Source of the DNA: Brevundimonas sp. ASV9
Lineage (GTDB): Bacteria; Pseudomonadota; Alphaproteobacteria; Caulobacterales; Caulobacteraceae
Assembly: GCF_016429195.1 (NCBI RefSeq)
Contig: NZ_JAELUF010000009.1
Coordinates: 1-56,504, forward strand
Length of the DNA: 56,504 bases
Direction: 5' to 3'
Below the pieces are notes generated by a model. The model saw nothing but the letters and a program-made list of their open reading frames with translations. It did no database searches and was not told where the DNA came from. Position 1 is the first letter of the stretch, and every line of letters starts with the position of its first letter. Positions 30,770 through 44,544 of the stretch are shown here, piece by piece. The position numbers were made by a program, and so were the translations under genes.

Positions 30770-31038
30770 CGGCCGGAGCCGCCCTCATGAACGGCGTCGC
30801 CGTAGAACATAGCCTCGATCTCGGCCTGTCCCATCGTGTCGAAGTCATCAGGCACTTGGATCTCGCCCTCCATGAATCCAAATCGGCGCGAGGTGTCTAC
30901 CGGCGCGTCTTGCTCAATGGCCGTCACCTTGACCATCGGCTTGCCGGCCTTGGCGATGATGAAGGGCTCGCCCTTCGCCGCCTTCTCGATCAGGCGTGAC
31001 AGATGCGTCTTGGCATGGTGGATATTGACCGTTTCCAT
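30766..31038 (-). CDS. Phd/YefM-family antitoxin
   Basis: A 90-residue antitoxin of the Phd/YefM type. The N-terminal DNA-binding fold is METVNIHHAKTHLSRLIEKAAKGEPFIIAKAGKPMVKVTAI (residues 1-41). The C-terminal half (SRRFGFMEGEIQVPDDFDTMGQAEIEAMFYG) is the flexible toxin-neutralising part seen in the VapB-like variant that pairs with PIN toxins. It is the first gene of the pair and overlaps the toxin by four bases. A near-palindrome just upstream (31051-31072) is the likely site at which the complex represses its own promoter. Confidence 0.92.
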   Translation of the reverse strand: METVNIHHAKTHLSRLIEKAAKGEPFIIAKAGKPMVKVTAIEQDAPVDTSRRFGFMEGEIQVPDDFDTMGQAEIEAMFYGDAVHEGGSGR

Positions 31039-31050
31039 GACGAACTCCAG

Positions 31051-31072
31051 TAAACTTAGTCCACTTAGTTTA
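31051..31072. promoter_or_regulatory. Probable autoregulatory operator of the toxin-antitoxin pair
   Basis: A near-perfect palindrome of two 10-base arms (TAAACTTAGT and ACTTAGTTTA) with a CC spacer; 9 of 10 positions pair. It is strikingly AT-rich in a GC-rich genome and lies 12 bases before the antitoxin start. Phd/YefM proteins bind such sites in their own promoters. The sequence is observed; the binding is inferred. Confidence 0.75.
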
Positions 31073-31152
31073 GTTCATTCGAAGCTGCCTCGCAACGCGG
31101 TGTGATCCCTGCGACCTTTCGCTCGGCGGCTAGGGCGCGTAGGTCAGCACCC

Positions 31153-31935
<783 letters not shown>

Positions 31936-32063
31936 GCGGTCCTCACTCCACACAGGAGAAGTGGGCTGGCGTGACGACCGTTGAGGGGGCTGCTAGGGCA
32001 CAGTTTCATCCTCACGATCACGCGGCGTACAGATAGGCCAGACCGCATCAGAGACCTGTGATC

Positions 32064-32711
32064 CTAATCGTCCAGCAGCGCCTGCAGCAGCGGATGGGCC
32101 AGGACCGGGGCCGCCAGACGCACCACGGCCTGGGGGTCTTCCAGGCGGACGGCGGCTGTCGCATCCGCGACGATGAAGTCGGCGTGGGTGCGCGACGGTT
32201 CGGTCAGGCGTTCGTGACCCGGACGCACCGTCGCCAGATATTGCGCCACGACCGAATCCGCCGACCGGCCGCGCTCGGCCTGGTCACGCAGCAGGCGACG
32301 GATGAAGCGGATGTCGGCGGGGGTGTCCACGAAGACCCGGATGTCGAACAGGGCGGTCAGGTCGGGGGTGCACAGAACATGCGTACCCTCGACGATCACC
32401 ACCTCGGCCGCCGGGATCGGCTCGCCGCCCGGCTCGCGGCCGTGATGGATGAAGGAATAGACCGGCGCCGTCACCGCGCGCCCGGCCTTCAATGCCTTCA
32501 GGTCCGCGATCATCAGGTCGTGATCGCGCGCCGTCACATCGTCGAAGTCGAAGGTCGCGGCGTCGAAGCCGGGCAGGGAGGCCGCGTCCTTATAATAACT
32601 GTCCTCGCGCACCAGCACGGCCGACCCTTCCGGCAGGGCCGACACCAACGCCTCCGCCAGGGTGCTTTTGCCGGAGCCGGAGCCCCCCGTGATCGCGATC
32701 AATATGGTCAT
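32064..32711 (-). CDS. udk: Uridine kinase
   Basis: A 215-residue P-loop nucleoside kinase. The Walker A is GGSGSGKST (about 9-17). Other family parts are VREDSYYKD (nucleoside-binding, about 34-42), the FDFDDVTARDHDLMIADLKALKAG region, VVIVEGTHVLCTPDL with the acidic Walker B-like residue, and the lid arginines IRFIRRLLRDQAERGRS. It phosphorylates uridine or cytidine in pyrimidine salvage. It is convergent with thiG and divergent from the acyl-CoA ligase. The 128 bases after thiG hold no gene. Confidence 0.88.
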   Translation of the reverse strand: MTILIAITGGSGSGKSTLAEALVSALPEGSAVLVREDSYYKDAASLPGFDAATFDFDDVTARDHDLMIADLKALKAGRAVTAPVYSFIHHGREPGGEPIPAAEVVIVEGTHVLCTPDLTALFDIRVFVDTPADIRFIRRLLRDQAERGRSADSVVAQYLATVRPGHERLTEPSRTHADFIVADATAAVRLEDPQAVVRLAAPVLAHPLLQALLDD

Positions 32712-32869
32712 GGGCGGCCTTCTAGACCGCCGAACCAGCCGACGCCACGGGGGACGATCCGCCGCGCCGTGGCTGACGCTGCGTCACGTTGCTTATCGCC
32801 GATCACCGATGTTAGCGTCCGCTCAAGCGTCGCATCAAAGCAGACGCATCCAAGGGACAAGGATACGAC

Positions 32870-34498
<1,629 letters not shown>

Positions 34499-34517
34499 TC
34501 CTAGAACCGGAGCCTGA

Positions 34518-35186
34518 ATGCCGACCAGAAAGCCCGTACCCGCCATTCTGCCCTGGCTGACGGCGCTTGCGGCGGCGCCCTTCGTGCTGGTCGTGGCGGC
34601 CGTTACGGCGACGCGGTTCGGCGGGCTCGATCTGGCGATCGGCTATGACCTGCTGACCTGGACCGTGGCGCGCCTCCTGGCCTGGGTCGGTCTGGCGGCG
34701 GCTCTGGTGGCGGCGGTGCTGGCGCTGCGCGACCTGAAGGGCAGGGGTCTTTATGCGCTGGCGGCGCTGGTTCTCTCGGGCGCGACCGTCGCCGGCTTCG
34801 TGCTGCGTCAGGGCCAGGATGCGACGCCCCATCCACGTGACGTCAGCACCAACCTGGACGAGCCGCCTGGCCTGCCGCGCGCCGCCGGCGTGCGCAGCGG
34901 CGCGCCGCAGACCTGTGAAGGCGTGGACGCCGTCCCGACCCAGGTCCTGGCCCAGCAGGCGACCTCGGCGCTGGTCGACGCCGGCTTCGTCGTCACCCGC
35001 GCCACAACCTTCCAGGTCGAAGCCGTGCATGCCGGCGCCTGGTTCGGCTTCGCCACCGACGCCGTCGTTCGCATCCGCCCCGGCCGCACCGACATCCGCG
35101 TCGCCGCACGCGGCAGCCGTCCCGACGGCGGCGCCACCTGCCGCCTCGCCGCCAAGATCACCCGAAACCTGGAGGCGGGACGCTAA
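34518..35186 (+). CDS. DUF1499-domain membrane protein
   Basis: A 222-residue protein with three hydrophobic segments in the first half (about 11-30, 50-72 and 78-97). A C-terminal DUF1499 domain of about 110 residues follows (CEGVDAVPTQVLAQQATSALVDAGF, VEAVHAGAWFGFATDAVVRIRP, TDIRVAARGSRPDGGATC). DUF1499 proteins are uncharacterised envelope proteins. It starts 19 bases after the acyl-CoA ligase stop and probably shares its mRNA. Its TAA stop overlaps the stop of the convergent MBL gene (sequence CTAA). Confidence 0.87.
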   Translation: MPTRKPVPAILPWLTALAAAPFVLVVAAVTATRFGGLDLAIGYDLLTWTVARLLAWVGLAAALVAAVLALRDLKGRGLYALAALVLSGATVAGFVLRQGQDATPHPRDVSTNLDEPPGLPRAAGVRSGAPQTCEGVDAVPTQVLAQQATSALVDAGFVVTRATTFQVEAVHAGAWFGFATDAVVRIRPGRTDIRVAARGSRPDGGATCRLAAKITRNLEAGR

Positions 35187-36085
35187 GCCAGGCGGAACTG
35201 CGCCGACAGGCCGGGCACGCCATCGCTGATCGCCGCGCCGTCCTCGACCAGCTTGATCAGATGCGCCAGCACCGACAGCGAAGCGGCCGGCCATAGCCGC
35301 TGATCGACGGCGGCGTACAGAACCGGAACCATTTCCGCGATCGTGCGATCCCCCGCCGCAAGCCGTTGGAGCACTTGCGCCTCCCGCTCCAGCCGATGCG
35401 CGCGATAGGCCTCCAGAAACGGCCGCACCTCAGTCACCGGCGCTCCGTGCGTCGGCCACAACACGTCGAAGTCGCGTGCGATCACCGCCTCCAGACTGGC
35501 CATATACTGCCGCATGTTCCCATCCGGCGGCGCCACGACCGTCGTCGACCAGCCCATGACATGATCGCCGCAGAACAGGGCGTTCTCTTCGCGCAGGACG
35601 AAGGCCATGTGATTGGACGCGTGGCCGGGCGTGAACATCGCCTCGATCGTCCAGCCGTCGCCCGCGATCATCTCGCCGCCTGTCAGCACCTCATCGGGCG
35701 CAAAGTCGGCATCGTCATCTTCATCGAGCGCACCCGACGCGTGCGTTTCCCGCACCGGAGGCCGGGCCGCCCCAATCCGTGCTCCGGTCGCCTCGGCGAA
35801 CGGCCGGGCCAGAGGCGCATGATCCCGATGCGTATGCGTCACCAGAACATGGCTGACCCGCCGCCCCTCGACCGCCGCCATCAGCGCCGCCAGATGCGCC
35901 TGATCCAGCGGCCCCGGATCAATCACCGCGACCTCGGCCCCTGGATCCGGTCGGCCGACGATATAGGTCCCCGTCCCGGTGAAGGTGAACGGCCCCGGAT
36001 TGTCGGCGATCACCCGCTGGATCAATGGCGACACCTGATCGCGCCGCCCATAGGCGAAGTCGAACGCCCTTACGAACGGGATCAT
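35183..36085 (-). CDS. MBL-fold metallo-hydrolase (LACTB2-like)
   Basis: A 300-residue metallo-beta-lactamase-fold enzyme. The metal motif HVLVTHTHRDHAPLARP carries THxHxDH. Further ligands are seen in FTPGHASNHMAF, LFCGDHVMGWSTTVV and WPTHGAPV. A C-terminal winged-helix-like segment (RTIAEMVPVLYAAVDQRLWPAASLSVLAHLIKLVEDGAA) is typical of the LACTB2-like subgroup, some of which cut RNA. The start ATG 36085 (MIPFVRAFDFAYG) gives the family N-terminus; the frame is open to 36181, but that stretch overlaps the divergent small gene. The substrate is unknown. Confidence 0.88.
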   Translation of the reverse strand: MIPFVRAFDFAYGRRDQVSPLIQRVIADNPGPFTFTGTGTYIVGRPDPGAEVAVIDPGPLDQAHLAALMAAVEGRRVSHVLVTHTHRDHAPLARPFAEATGARIGAARPPVRETHASGALDEDDDADFAPDEVLTGGEMIAGDGWTIEAMFTPGHASNHMAFVLREENALFCGDHVMGWSTTVVAPPDGNMRQYMASLEAVIARDFDVLWPTHGAPVTEVRPFLEAYRAHRLEREAQVLQRLAAGDRTIAEMVPVLYAAVDQRLWPAASLSVLAHLIKLVEDGAAISDGVPGLSAQFRLA

Positions 36086-36150
36086 CGTCACGGCCGCGTT
36101 TGGCGCAGAGCTTGCGTTAACGTCTGGGTAATCATGCCTGGAGCGTCTCA

Positions 36151-36297
36151 ATGGCCCGTTCGATCGCCAATGCTGTATCAAATCGGCTCCCGTTCGTCGC
36201 GGCGGCGATCCTGTGTCTCGCTGCAGTGCAACTGATCGCCGCCTCCTGCACGCCGGAGCCGGCGCCCTATGCGGCGCGGGTGATGATCCAACGCTAG
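36151..36297 (+). CDS. Small predicted membrane or lipoprotein (48 aa)
   Basis: A 48-residue frame starting ATG 36151 with GGAG 8 bases upstream. It has a short basic head (MARSIANAVSNR), a hydrophobic stretch (LPFVAAAILCLAAVQLIAA) and a cysteine after AAS, a weak lipobox, followed by TPEPAPYAARVMIQR. It lies 65 bases from the divergent MBL gene. It could be a small lipoprotein or a single-span peptide. No family is recognised. Confidence 0.45.
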   Translation: MARSIANAVSNRLPFVAAAILCLAAVQLIAASCTPEPAPYAARVMIQR

Positions 36298-36301
36298 AGA
36301 C

Positions 36302-36841
36302 CTATTCGCGGCGGACCCGGAAAGGCGGATCGTTCGCCACCTTCATCATATAACTTCCCAACGCCGCCCTCCGCACGGTAACCGGATACTGCCGGTTTGC
36401 CGAAAAGAGCACATCCACGCCATCGGTCTTTCGCCATACCGAGCCGTCATCCAGCGTGATGGACCATTCGCCCCTGCCAAGGTTTCGGGCCGATGTCATC
36501 GTCGCCGAGATGGACTGCAATTCTTCGGATTCACCTGAGCCGCTGAAGGGGTTCAAGCCCGTAACGTTGAAGCCGAACAATCGACGCTGATTCTGTTGCA
36601 CATCCTGCCGGCTGACGATCGCAACCTCGCCGGCGGCCGACAATCGGGCCGCGGCGGCGTCGAAACACGCCAGTCGGGCGGCATCGGCCGCGATCGTCGT
36701 GCATTGCGTCACGGCTCCGACCAAGTTGCTCCCAGACGAAGACAAACCTTGCTGCGCTGAGGCGTGGTTTGATGCAAAAATAACCGATGTAACCCATAGA
36801 ACGGCGATTTTTTTGGCAAATTTGCCATCTAAAAGGGGCAT
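36302..36841 (-). CDS. Exported protein of unknown function
   Basis: A 179-residue protein with an N-terminal signal sequence (MPLLDGKFAKKIAVLWVTSVIFASNHASAQ). The mature part begins with a cysteine-containing helix, AVTQCTTIAADAARLACFDAAAARL (about 43-67). This CxxIxxDxxRLxCFD pattern recurs in several proteobacterial periplasmic proteins. A beta-rich half follows (EWSITLDDGSVWRKTD, YPVTVRRAALGSYMM, PPFRVRR). Two cysteines 12 residues apart may form a disulfide. Codon use and base composition are less GC-rich than the neighbours, especially at the 5' end. No specific function can be assigned. Confidence 0.75.
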   Translation of the reverse strand: MPLLDGKFAKKIAVLWVTSVIFASNHASAQQGLSSSGSNLVGAVTQCTTIAADAARLACFDAAAARLSAAGEVAIVSRQDVQQNQRRLFGFNVTGLNPFSGSGESEELQSISATMTSARNLGRGEWSITLDDGSVWRKTDGVDVLFSANRQYPVTVRRAALGSYMMKVANDPPFRVRRE

Positions 36842-36903
36842 ATTCTTCTTCGTCTTGTTAAGTTGGTGGCCAGTATATCATTAGAATTCGGGTCGTGTCC
36901 GGT

Positions 36904-36940
36904 GTCGCTGTAGCGACTACGGTGTGTCGTCTTTGCGACA
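36904..36940 (+). promoter_or_regulatory. Two tandem inverted repeats upstream of the TonB-dependent receptor
   Basis: Two short stem-loops lie 7 bases apart: GTCGC-TGTA-GCGAC at 36904-36917 and TGTCG-TCTTTG-CGACA at 36925-36940. They share the core GTCG/CGAC. They sit in the gene-free 253-base region 36842-37094 in front of the receptor gene. They could be operators for a repressor or structures in the mRNA leader; neither has an obvious terminator T run. Confidence 0.5.
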
Positions 36941-37094
36941 GGCGTGTCTCCAATGTGTTCGAGCGCCACCTTCTCGCTGGACTTGCTGCCTGCGTTGGTA
37001 TGCTCTCGCGCCCAACCGATCGCGTGGTCGGCAAATGGCTAATGTATTGAGCAGTTCGTTTCTAACGAACTTGGCTCTTCTGGGAGAACAAGCC

Positions 37095-40052
37095 TTGAAC
37101 ACCAACAGATATCGTCGCGGCCTTCTGGCAACCACGATCATCGGCGGCGCCGCTTTGGCGATGGCCGCTACGCCCTCGTTCGCACAGTCGGCTGACGACC
37201 AAGCGACCGACGTCGGCGAGATCGTCGTCACGGGTTCGCGCATCGCCCGTCAGGACTATCGTTCGACCAGCCCGATCGTCACCGTCACCGCCCAAGACTT
37301 CCAGGCGACGGGTTCGGTCACGATCGACACCTTGATCAACGATCTGCCGCAGTTCACTCCGTCGATCTCGTCGACCTCGAACAACCCGTCCAATGGCGGC
37401 CAGGCCAACATCAACCTGCGTAACCTCGGTTCGAATCGCACGCTGGTTCTGATGAACGGCCGTCGCGTCGTGCCGTCGAACTCGGACGGTTCGGTTGACG
37501 TCAACCTGATCCCGACTGCCCTGATCAAGAACATCGAAGTCATCTCGGGCGGCGCCTCGGCGGCCTATGGTTCGGACGCCCTGGCTGGTGTCGCAAACTT
37601 CATCCTCGACGAGAACTTCTCGGGCGTTCAGGTCGATGCCCAGTACGGCGAAACCGATCGCAGCGACGGCAAGACCGAAAGCTACTCGGTCACTGTCGGC
37701 GGCAACTTCGACGATGACCGCGGCAACATGGTGCTGTCGCTCGGCCGTTCGACCCGCGATGTGATCTTCAACGCCGCGCGTGACTTCTCCAAGGTCTCAG
37801 GGCCGTCGGGCACCTCGCCGCTGGGCTCGACGATCTTCGATGGCACCAATCTGCCAAGCCTGGCTGCGGTTCGCGCCTATTTCGGCAATGCGACGCTGTC
37901 CAACACCGGTGCTTTCGGTTTCAACGACGATAACTCGCTGTTTTCTTATACCGGGAAGCTGAACGTAAAGAACCCGGCCGGCGCGGGCGCGGAATACACC
38001 GCTCCGGGCGCTGACTATACGTTCAACACTGGTCCGCTGAACTATCTGCAACTGCCTCTGGATCGCTACAACGTCTATGGCGGTGGCCGTTACAAGATCA
38101 ATGATAACGCTGAAGTCTACGCCAACGCTTTGTTCACGCAGTACGTCGCGGACACCGAGTTGGCTGCCAGCCCGGCAGCGAACGCCACCGGCTTCCGTGT
38201 TCCTGCGACCAACCCGTTCATCACGGCTGATCTGCGCGCGCTTCTGAACACGCGCGCCAATCCGAATGGCTCCTTCCTGCTGAACAAACGCTTCACCTCT
38301 CTGGGTGGGCGTCACTCGACGGAAGAGTACAACATCTACCAAATCACGACAGGTGTTCGCGGTCAGGTTCCGCAAAGCACCTGGACCTATGATGTCTACG
38401 GTTCGTACGGTCGCGTTTCCAACACCACGACACAAACGGGCAACGTCTCTCGTTCGTCCGTTCAGCGTCTGCTGGATGCCGCTGACGGTGGCCGCAGCCT
38501 TTGCGCTGGTGGCTTTGACTGGTACGGCGTGACCAATCTGTCGGCCGAATGCATCAACTACATCGGCCGTTCGGCTCGCAACTCGACCGTCACGGAGCAA
38601 CGCGTCATTGAAGCGTCGCTTCAGGGCAAAGCCTTCGATCTGCCGGCCGGTGAAGTGCGCGTCGCTTTGGGCGCTCAGTACCGTCAAGATGACTATGCCT
38701 TCGGCGCGGACTCGTCGCTGGCTCAAAGCAATGCTGTTACGCCTCACCTTGGCGCAAACGGTCAGCCGGACGGCGGCAACGTCGGTGGTTCGGAAATCGC
38801 TGGCTTCAACCCGACGCCTTCGCTGAGCGGCGGTACGAACTCCAAAGAACTGTTCATCGAAGCGCTGGTGCCGCTGCTGTCGGATCTGCCGTTCGTTGAG
38901 CAGCTGGATCTGAACCTCGGCTATCGTTACGCCGACTACAGCACCGCTGGCGGCACCCAAGCCTATCGTGCGGAGCTGGATTGGACCGTCGCAGGCGGCT
39001 TGCGCGCTCGCGGTGGTTACAGCCGTTCGGTCCGTGCACCTTCGATCGGCGAACTGTTCGCTACGGCGAGCACAAACTTCCCGAGCATTGGCGCACCGAC
39101 TGCGACCGGTACGGGCGGGGATCCCTGCGACATTCGCGGCAGCTTCCGTCGCGGGCCGAACGCTGCAGCCGTGCGCGCGCTCTGCTTGGCGCAAGGTATC
39201 TCGCCGCAAGCGATCGATCAGTACACCTTCTCGAACAACCAGGTCGAAAGCCGCACCGGCGGTAACCCGAACCTCTTTGAAGAGACGTCGGACAGCTGGT
39301 CGGCCGGTCTGGTGTATCAATCGCAGTTCGCGTCGCCCTGGCTGTCGGGCTTCTCGGCCTCGATCGATTACTACAACATCGAAATCACCGATGCGATCGG
39401 ATCGATTTCGGCTGATGATTCGCTGGCCGGTTGCTTCAACGTCACGGGCGAAAACCCGACGTTCAGCAACGCGAACAGCTACTGTCAGCTGTTCAGCCGC
39501 GATCCGCTGTCGGGTAACATCACCGGCGCGATCGAAAACCAAGCCAACCTCGGCATGATCAGAACGTCCGGCGTCGACTTCCAAGCCGACTGGGCCTTCA
39601 ACATCGCCGACATCGGTGGTGGCGATTGGGGCCGTCTGAAGTTCAACACGGTCATCAGCTGGCTGGAGAACTATGAAGACAACGTCGTCGAAGGCGGCGC
39701 CTTCACGGACCGTACGGGTACGATCGACAGCTCGTTCGGCAATACCTTCCCGGAATGGAAAGCTTTGAGCTCGGTGACCTGGGCGAGCGGTCCGTTCTCG
39801 GTCGGCGCCCGCTGGCGCCGGGTCGGCGAGATCACGGTGATCAACACCACCGAGGTTCTGCCTTCCATCGACTACTTCGACCTGAATGGTTCGTGGTCCA
39901 TCAACGACACGGTGTCGCTGCGCGGCGGCGTGAACAACCTGACCGACGAACAGCCGAACGTCTTCGTTCCCGGCGTTCAGGCCAACACCGACCCGTCGAC
40001 TTATGACGTGCTGGGTCGCCGCTACTACGTTGGTCTGACCGCCAAGTTCTAA
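37095..40052 (+). CDS. TonB-dependent receptor
   Basis: A 985-residue outer-membrane receptor. I prefer TTG 37095, which has GGGAGA at good spacing and gives a clean signal peptide (MNTNRYRRGLLATTIIGG, cleaved after about SFAQ). An in-frame ATG at 37035 would add 20 residues without a ribosome-binding site. After EIVVTGSRI comes the plug domain with VTIDTLINDLPQF, LRNLGSNRTLVLMNGRR and EVISGGASAAYGSDALAGVANFIL. A long 22-strand-type barrel ends in GRRYYVGLTAKF with the terminal aromatic residue. Such receptors import siderophores, sugars or cobalamin; the ligand is unknown. Confidence 0.93.
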   Translation: MNTNRYRRGLLATTIIGGAALAMAATPSFAQSADDQATDVGEIVVTGSRIARQDYRSTSPIVTVTAQDFQATGSVTIDTLINDLPQFTPSISSTSNNPSNGGQANINLRNLGSNRTLVLMNGRRVVPSNSDGSVDVNLIPTALIKNIEVISGGASAAYGSDALAGVANFILDENFSGVQVDAQYGETDRSDGKTESYSVTVGGNFDDDRGNMVLSLGRSTRDVIFNAARDFSKVSGPSGTSPLGSTIFDGTNLPSLAAVRAYFGNATLSNTGAFGFNDDNSLFSYTGKLNVKNPAGAGAEYTAPGADYTFNTGPLNYLQLPLDRYNVYGGGRYKINDNAEVYANALFTQYVADTELAASPAANATGFRVPATNPFITADLRALLNTRANPNGSFLLNKRFTSLGGRHSTEEYNIYQITTGVRGQVPQSTWTYDVYGSYGRVSNTTTQTGNVSRSSVQRLLDAADGGRSLCAGGFDWYGVTNLSAECINYIGRSARNSTVTEQRVIEASLQGKAFDLPAGEVRVALGAQYRQDDYAFGADSSLAQSNAVTPHLGANGQPDGGNVGGSEIAGFNPTPSLSGGTNSKELFIEALVPLLSDLPFVEQLDLNLGYRYADYSTAGGTQAYRAELDWTVAGGLRARGGYSRSVRAPSIGELFATASTNFPSIGAPTATGTGGDPCDIRGSFRRGPNAAAVRALCLAQGISPQAIDQYTFSNNQVESRTGGNPNLFEETSDSWSAGLVYQSQFASPWLSGFSASIDYYNIEITDAIGSISADDSLAGCFNVTGENPTFSNANSYCQLFSRDPLSGNITGAIENQANLGMIRTSGVDFQADWAFNIADIGGGDWGRLKFNTVISWLENYEDNVVEGGAFTDRTGTIDSSFGNTFPEWKALSSVTWASGPFSVGARWRRVGEITVINTTEVLPSIDYFDLNGSWSINDTVSLRGGVNNLTDEQPNVFVPGVQANTDPSTYDVLGRRYYVGLTAKF

Positions 40053-40074
40053 GGCCAGTCAACGGCGACAGACT

Positions 40075-40108
40075 GAGGCGGCGGAGCAACGCTCCGCCGC
40101 CTTTTTCG
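40075..40108 (+). terminator. Terminator of the TonB-dependent receptor gene
   Basis: A stem AGGCGGCGGAGC/GCTCCGCCGCCT with loop AAC is followed by TTTTTCGTTT, 23 bases after the stop codon. Confidence 0.92.
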
Positions 40109-40194
40109 TTTAAGCGGCGCCGTAGAAAAACCATTCGGGCGGGCGAGCGTTACGGATCGTCGTCTGTTTGCGGCGCGCTCCTCCAAGGAAGATC

Positions 40195-40749
40195 ATGTTG
40201 AAATTTGTCGTTCCCGGACTGTCGGTCCTGTCGCTGCTGGCTGCCAGCGCGGCTGTCGCTCAAACGCAGGATGGGCCGATCGTGACGGGTAATCGCTCGG
40301 GCGAGACCGCCGATGCGTTGAAGACGCGCGAAGCCATCGCCTATGCACGGCCGTTGCCGCGCGGTGCGCCGAGCGCCGACTATCCGCTGGTGGCGTGGTG
40401 CGATGCGCTTGTGACCGGACATGCCGATCTGGGTGAGACCCTGACTTCGCGCGCGCCGGAGGATATCGAGCTGGTGCGTCTGGGTCGTCTCGAAGCCCAG
40501 GATTTCCGCAGCGCCCTGGCTGCGGCCGCGCCGCGCCAATCGGCGGCTTCGAAGGCCGAGGCTGAGCAGGCCGTCGCCGCGGTCAAGGCGCAGTGGGCGC
40601 CGCTGATGGCCAATCCCGATGCGGAGGCGCGCAGCCAGTCGTTCGGCCTGTTCTTCGGTCTGCCGGGCCGCTGCGAGCACGCCGCGCGCCGCCTGCGCGA
40701 CAACATCACCACGCCGCCCGCCACGCTGGAGAGCGTCGGTATAAACTGA
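40195..40749 (+). CDS. Exported protein of unknown function
   Basis: A 184-residue protein starting ATG 40195 after AAGGA. It has a clear signal peptide (MLKFVVPGLSVLSLLAASAAVAQ, about 1-23). The mature part is helical and Ala-rich, with two cysteines, Cys69 in VAWCDAL and one in LPGRCEHAAR near the end, that could form a disulfide. It ends with RRLRDNITTPPATLESVGIN. No family is recognised. It stands between the receptor's terminator and the convergent methionine operon and is probably transcribed alone. Confidence 0.72.
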   Translation: MLKFVVPGLSVLSLLAASAAVAQTQDGPIVTGNRSGETADALKTREAIAYARPLPRGAPSADYPLVAWCDALVTGHADLGETLTSRAPEDIELVRLGRLEAQDFRSALAAAAPRQSAASKAEAEQAVAAVKAQWAPLMANPDAEARSQSFGLFFGLPGRCEHAARRLRDNITTPPATLESVGIN

Positions 40750-40773
40750 TCGGTTCGGCGGTTACCGGATGAC

Positions 40774-40794
40774 AAACGGCGGCTTGAGCCCGGC

Positions 40795-40808
<14 letters not shown>
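40774..40808. terminator. Bidirectional hairpin overlapping the end of metH
   Basis: A perfect 16-base stem (AAACGGCGGCTTGAGC and its complement, loop CCG) between converging genes. The arm on the metH side contains the last three codons and the TGA stop of metH. There is only a short T run on each side. Confidence 0.8.
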
Positions 40809-43461
<2,653 letters not shown>

Positions 43462-44544
43462 TTACGCTACCAATTCAAAAGGTTCGAGGCCGGACAGACG
43501 CAGGGCCACCGGCCGTTCCGGGATGGCGCGCGGCTTCAGCGGCGCGACCTCTTCGGCGACGTGGCGAATGTGATCCGGCGTGGTGCCGCAGCAACCGCCG
43601 ACGATGTTTACCAGGCCGGAGGCGGCCCATTCCTCGATGAAGTGGGCGGTCTCGTGCGGTTCTTCGTCGTATTGGCCCATGGCGTTGGGCAGGCCGGCGT
43701 TGGGATAGGCGGCGACCAGGGTGTCGGCGACGCGGCTCAGCTCGGCGATGAAGGGCCGCATCAGATCGGCGCCCAGGGCGCAGTTGAAGCCGACGGCGAA
43801 GGGTTTGGCGTGGCGTACGCTGTTCCAGAAGGCTTCGGCCGTCTGGCCCGACAGGGTGCGGCCCGAGCGGTCTGTGATGGTGCCGCTGATCCAGATCGGC
43901 AGGACGTCCATGCCTTCGTCTTCCAAGTCCTTGATCGCTTTGATCGCGGCCTTGCAGTTCAGCGTGTCGGTGATGGTTTCAATCAAATAGAGATCGACCC
44001 CGCCTTCGTTCAGCGCCTTCACCTGATGGCGATAGGCCTCATAGACCTGGTCGAAGGTCACGCTGCGGGCGCCGGGGTCATTCACGTCGGACGACATCGA
44101 CAGCATCTTGTTCAGCGGGCCGATGGAGCCGGCGGCGAACCGCGGCTTGTGCGGCTCCTTTTCCGTCCAGCGGTCGGCCGAGGCGCGGGCCAGTTTCGCG
44201 CCCTCCAGATTGATGTCCCACACCGCCTGGGCGTCCAGGGCGTAGTCCTCCTGGGCGATGGTTGTGCCCGAGAAGGTGTTGGTTTCGCTGATGTCGGCGC
44301 CGGCCGCGAAATACTGGTCGTGCAGGTCGGTGATGACATCGGGCCGCGTGATGCAGAGGATGTCGTTGTTCCCCTTCATCTGGTGTTTCTCGTCATAGCC
44401 GTTGGCGGCGACGAAGCGGTCGGCGCGGAAGTCGGCTTCGTCCAGCCCGCGACGCTGGATCATGACACCCCAACTGCCATCGAGGACCAGGATGCGTTCC
44501 TTGGCCGCCTGATGCAGGGCGGCGATGCGTTCTGCGCGGGTCAT
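43462..44544 (-). CDS. metH: Methionine synthase, homocysteine-binding part (split MetH)
   Basis: A 360-residue homocysteine S-methyltransferase domain. The zinc ligands are visible in VGFNCALG (Cys255) and [12 protein letters not shown] (Cys318, Cys319). The N-terminal part shows [32 protein letters not shown] and [15 protein letters not shown]. It is followed without a single spacer base by the gene for the rest of MetH, so the two polypeptides must work as a pair. Its start overlaps the metF stop by four bases (ATGA); the frame continues upstream to 44772, but that part is inside metF. This split is also found in Caulobacter, as I remember it. Confidence 0.94.
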   Translation of the reverse strand: MTRAERIAALHQAAKERILVLDGSWGVMIQRRGLDEADFRADRFVAANGYDEKHQMKGNNDILCITRPDVITDLHDQYFAAGADISETNTFSGTTIAQEDYALDAQAVWDINLEGAKLARASADRWTEKEPHKPRFAAGSIGPLNKMLSMSSDVNDPGARSVTFDQVYEAYRHQVKALNEGGVDLYLIETITDTLNCKAAIKAIKDLEDEGMDVLPIWISGTITDRSGRTLSGQTAEAFWNSVRHAKPFAVGFNCALGADLMRPFIAELSRVADTLVAAYPNAGLPNAMGQYDEEPHETAHFIEEWAASGLVNIVGGCCGTTPDHIRHVAEEVAPLKPRAIPERPVALRLSGLEPFELVA

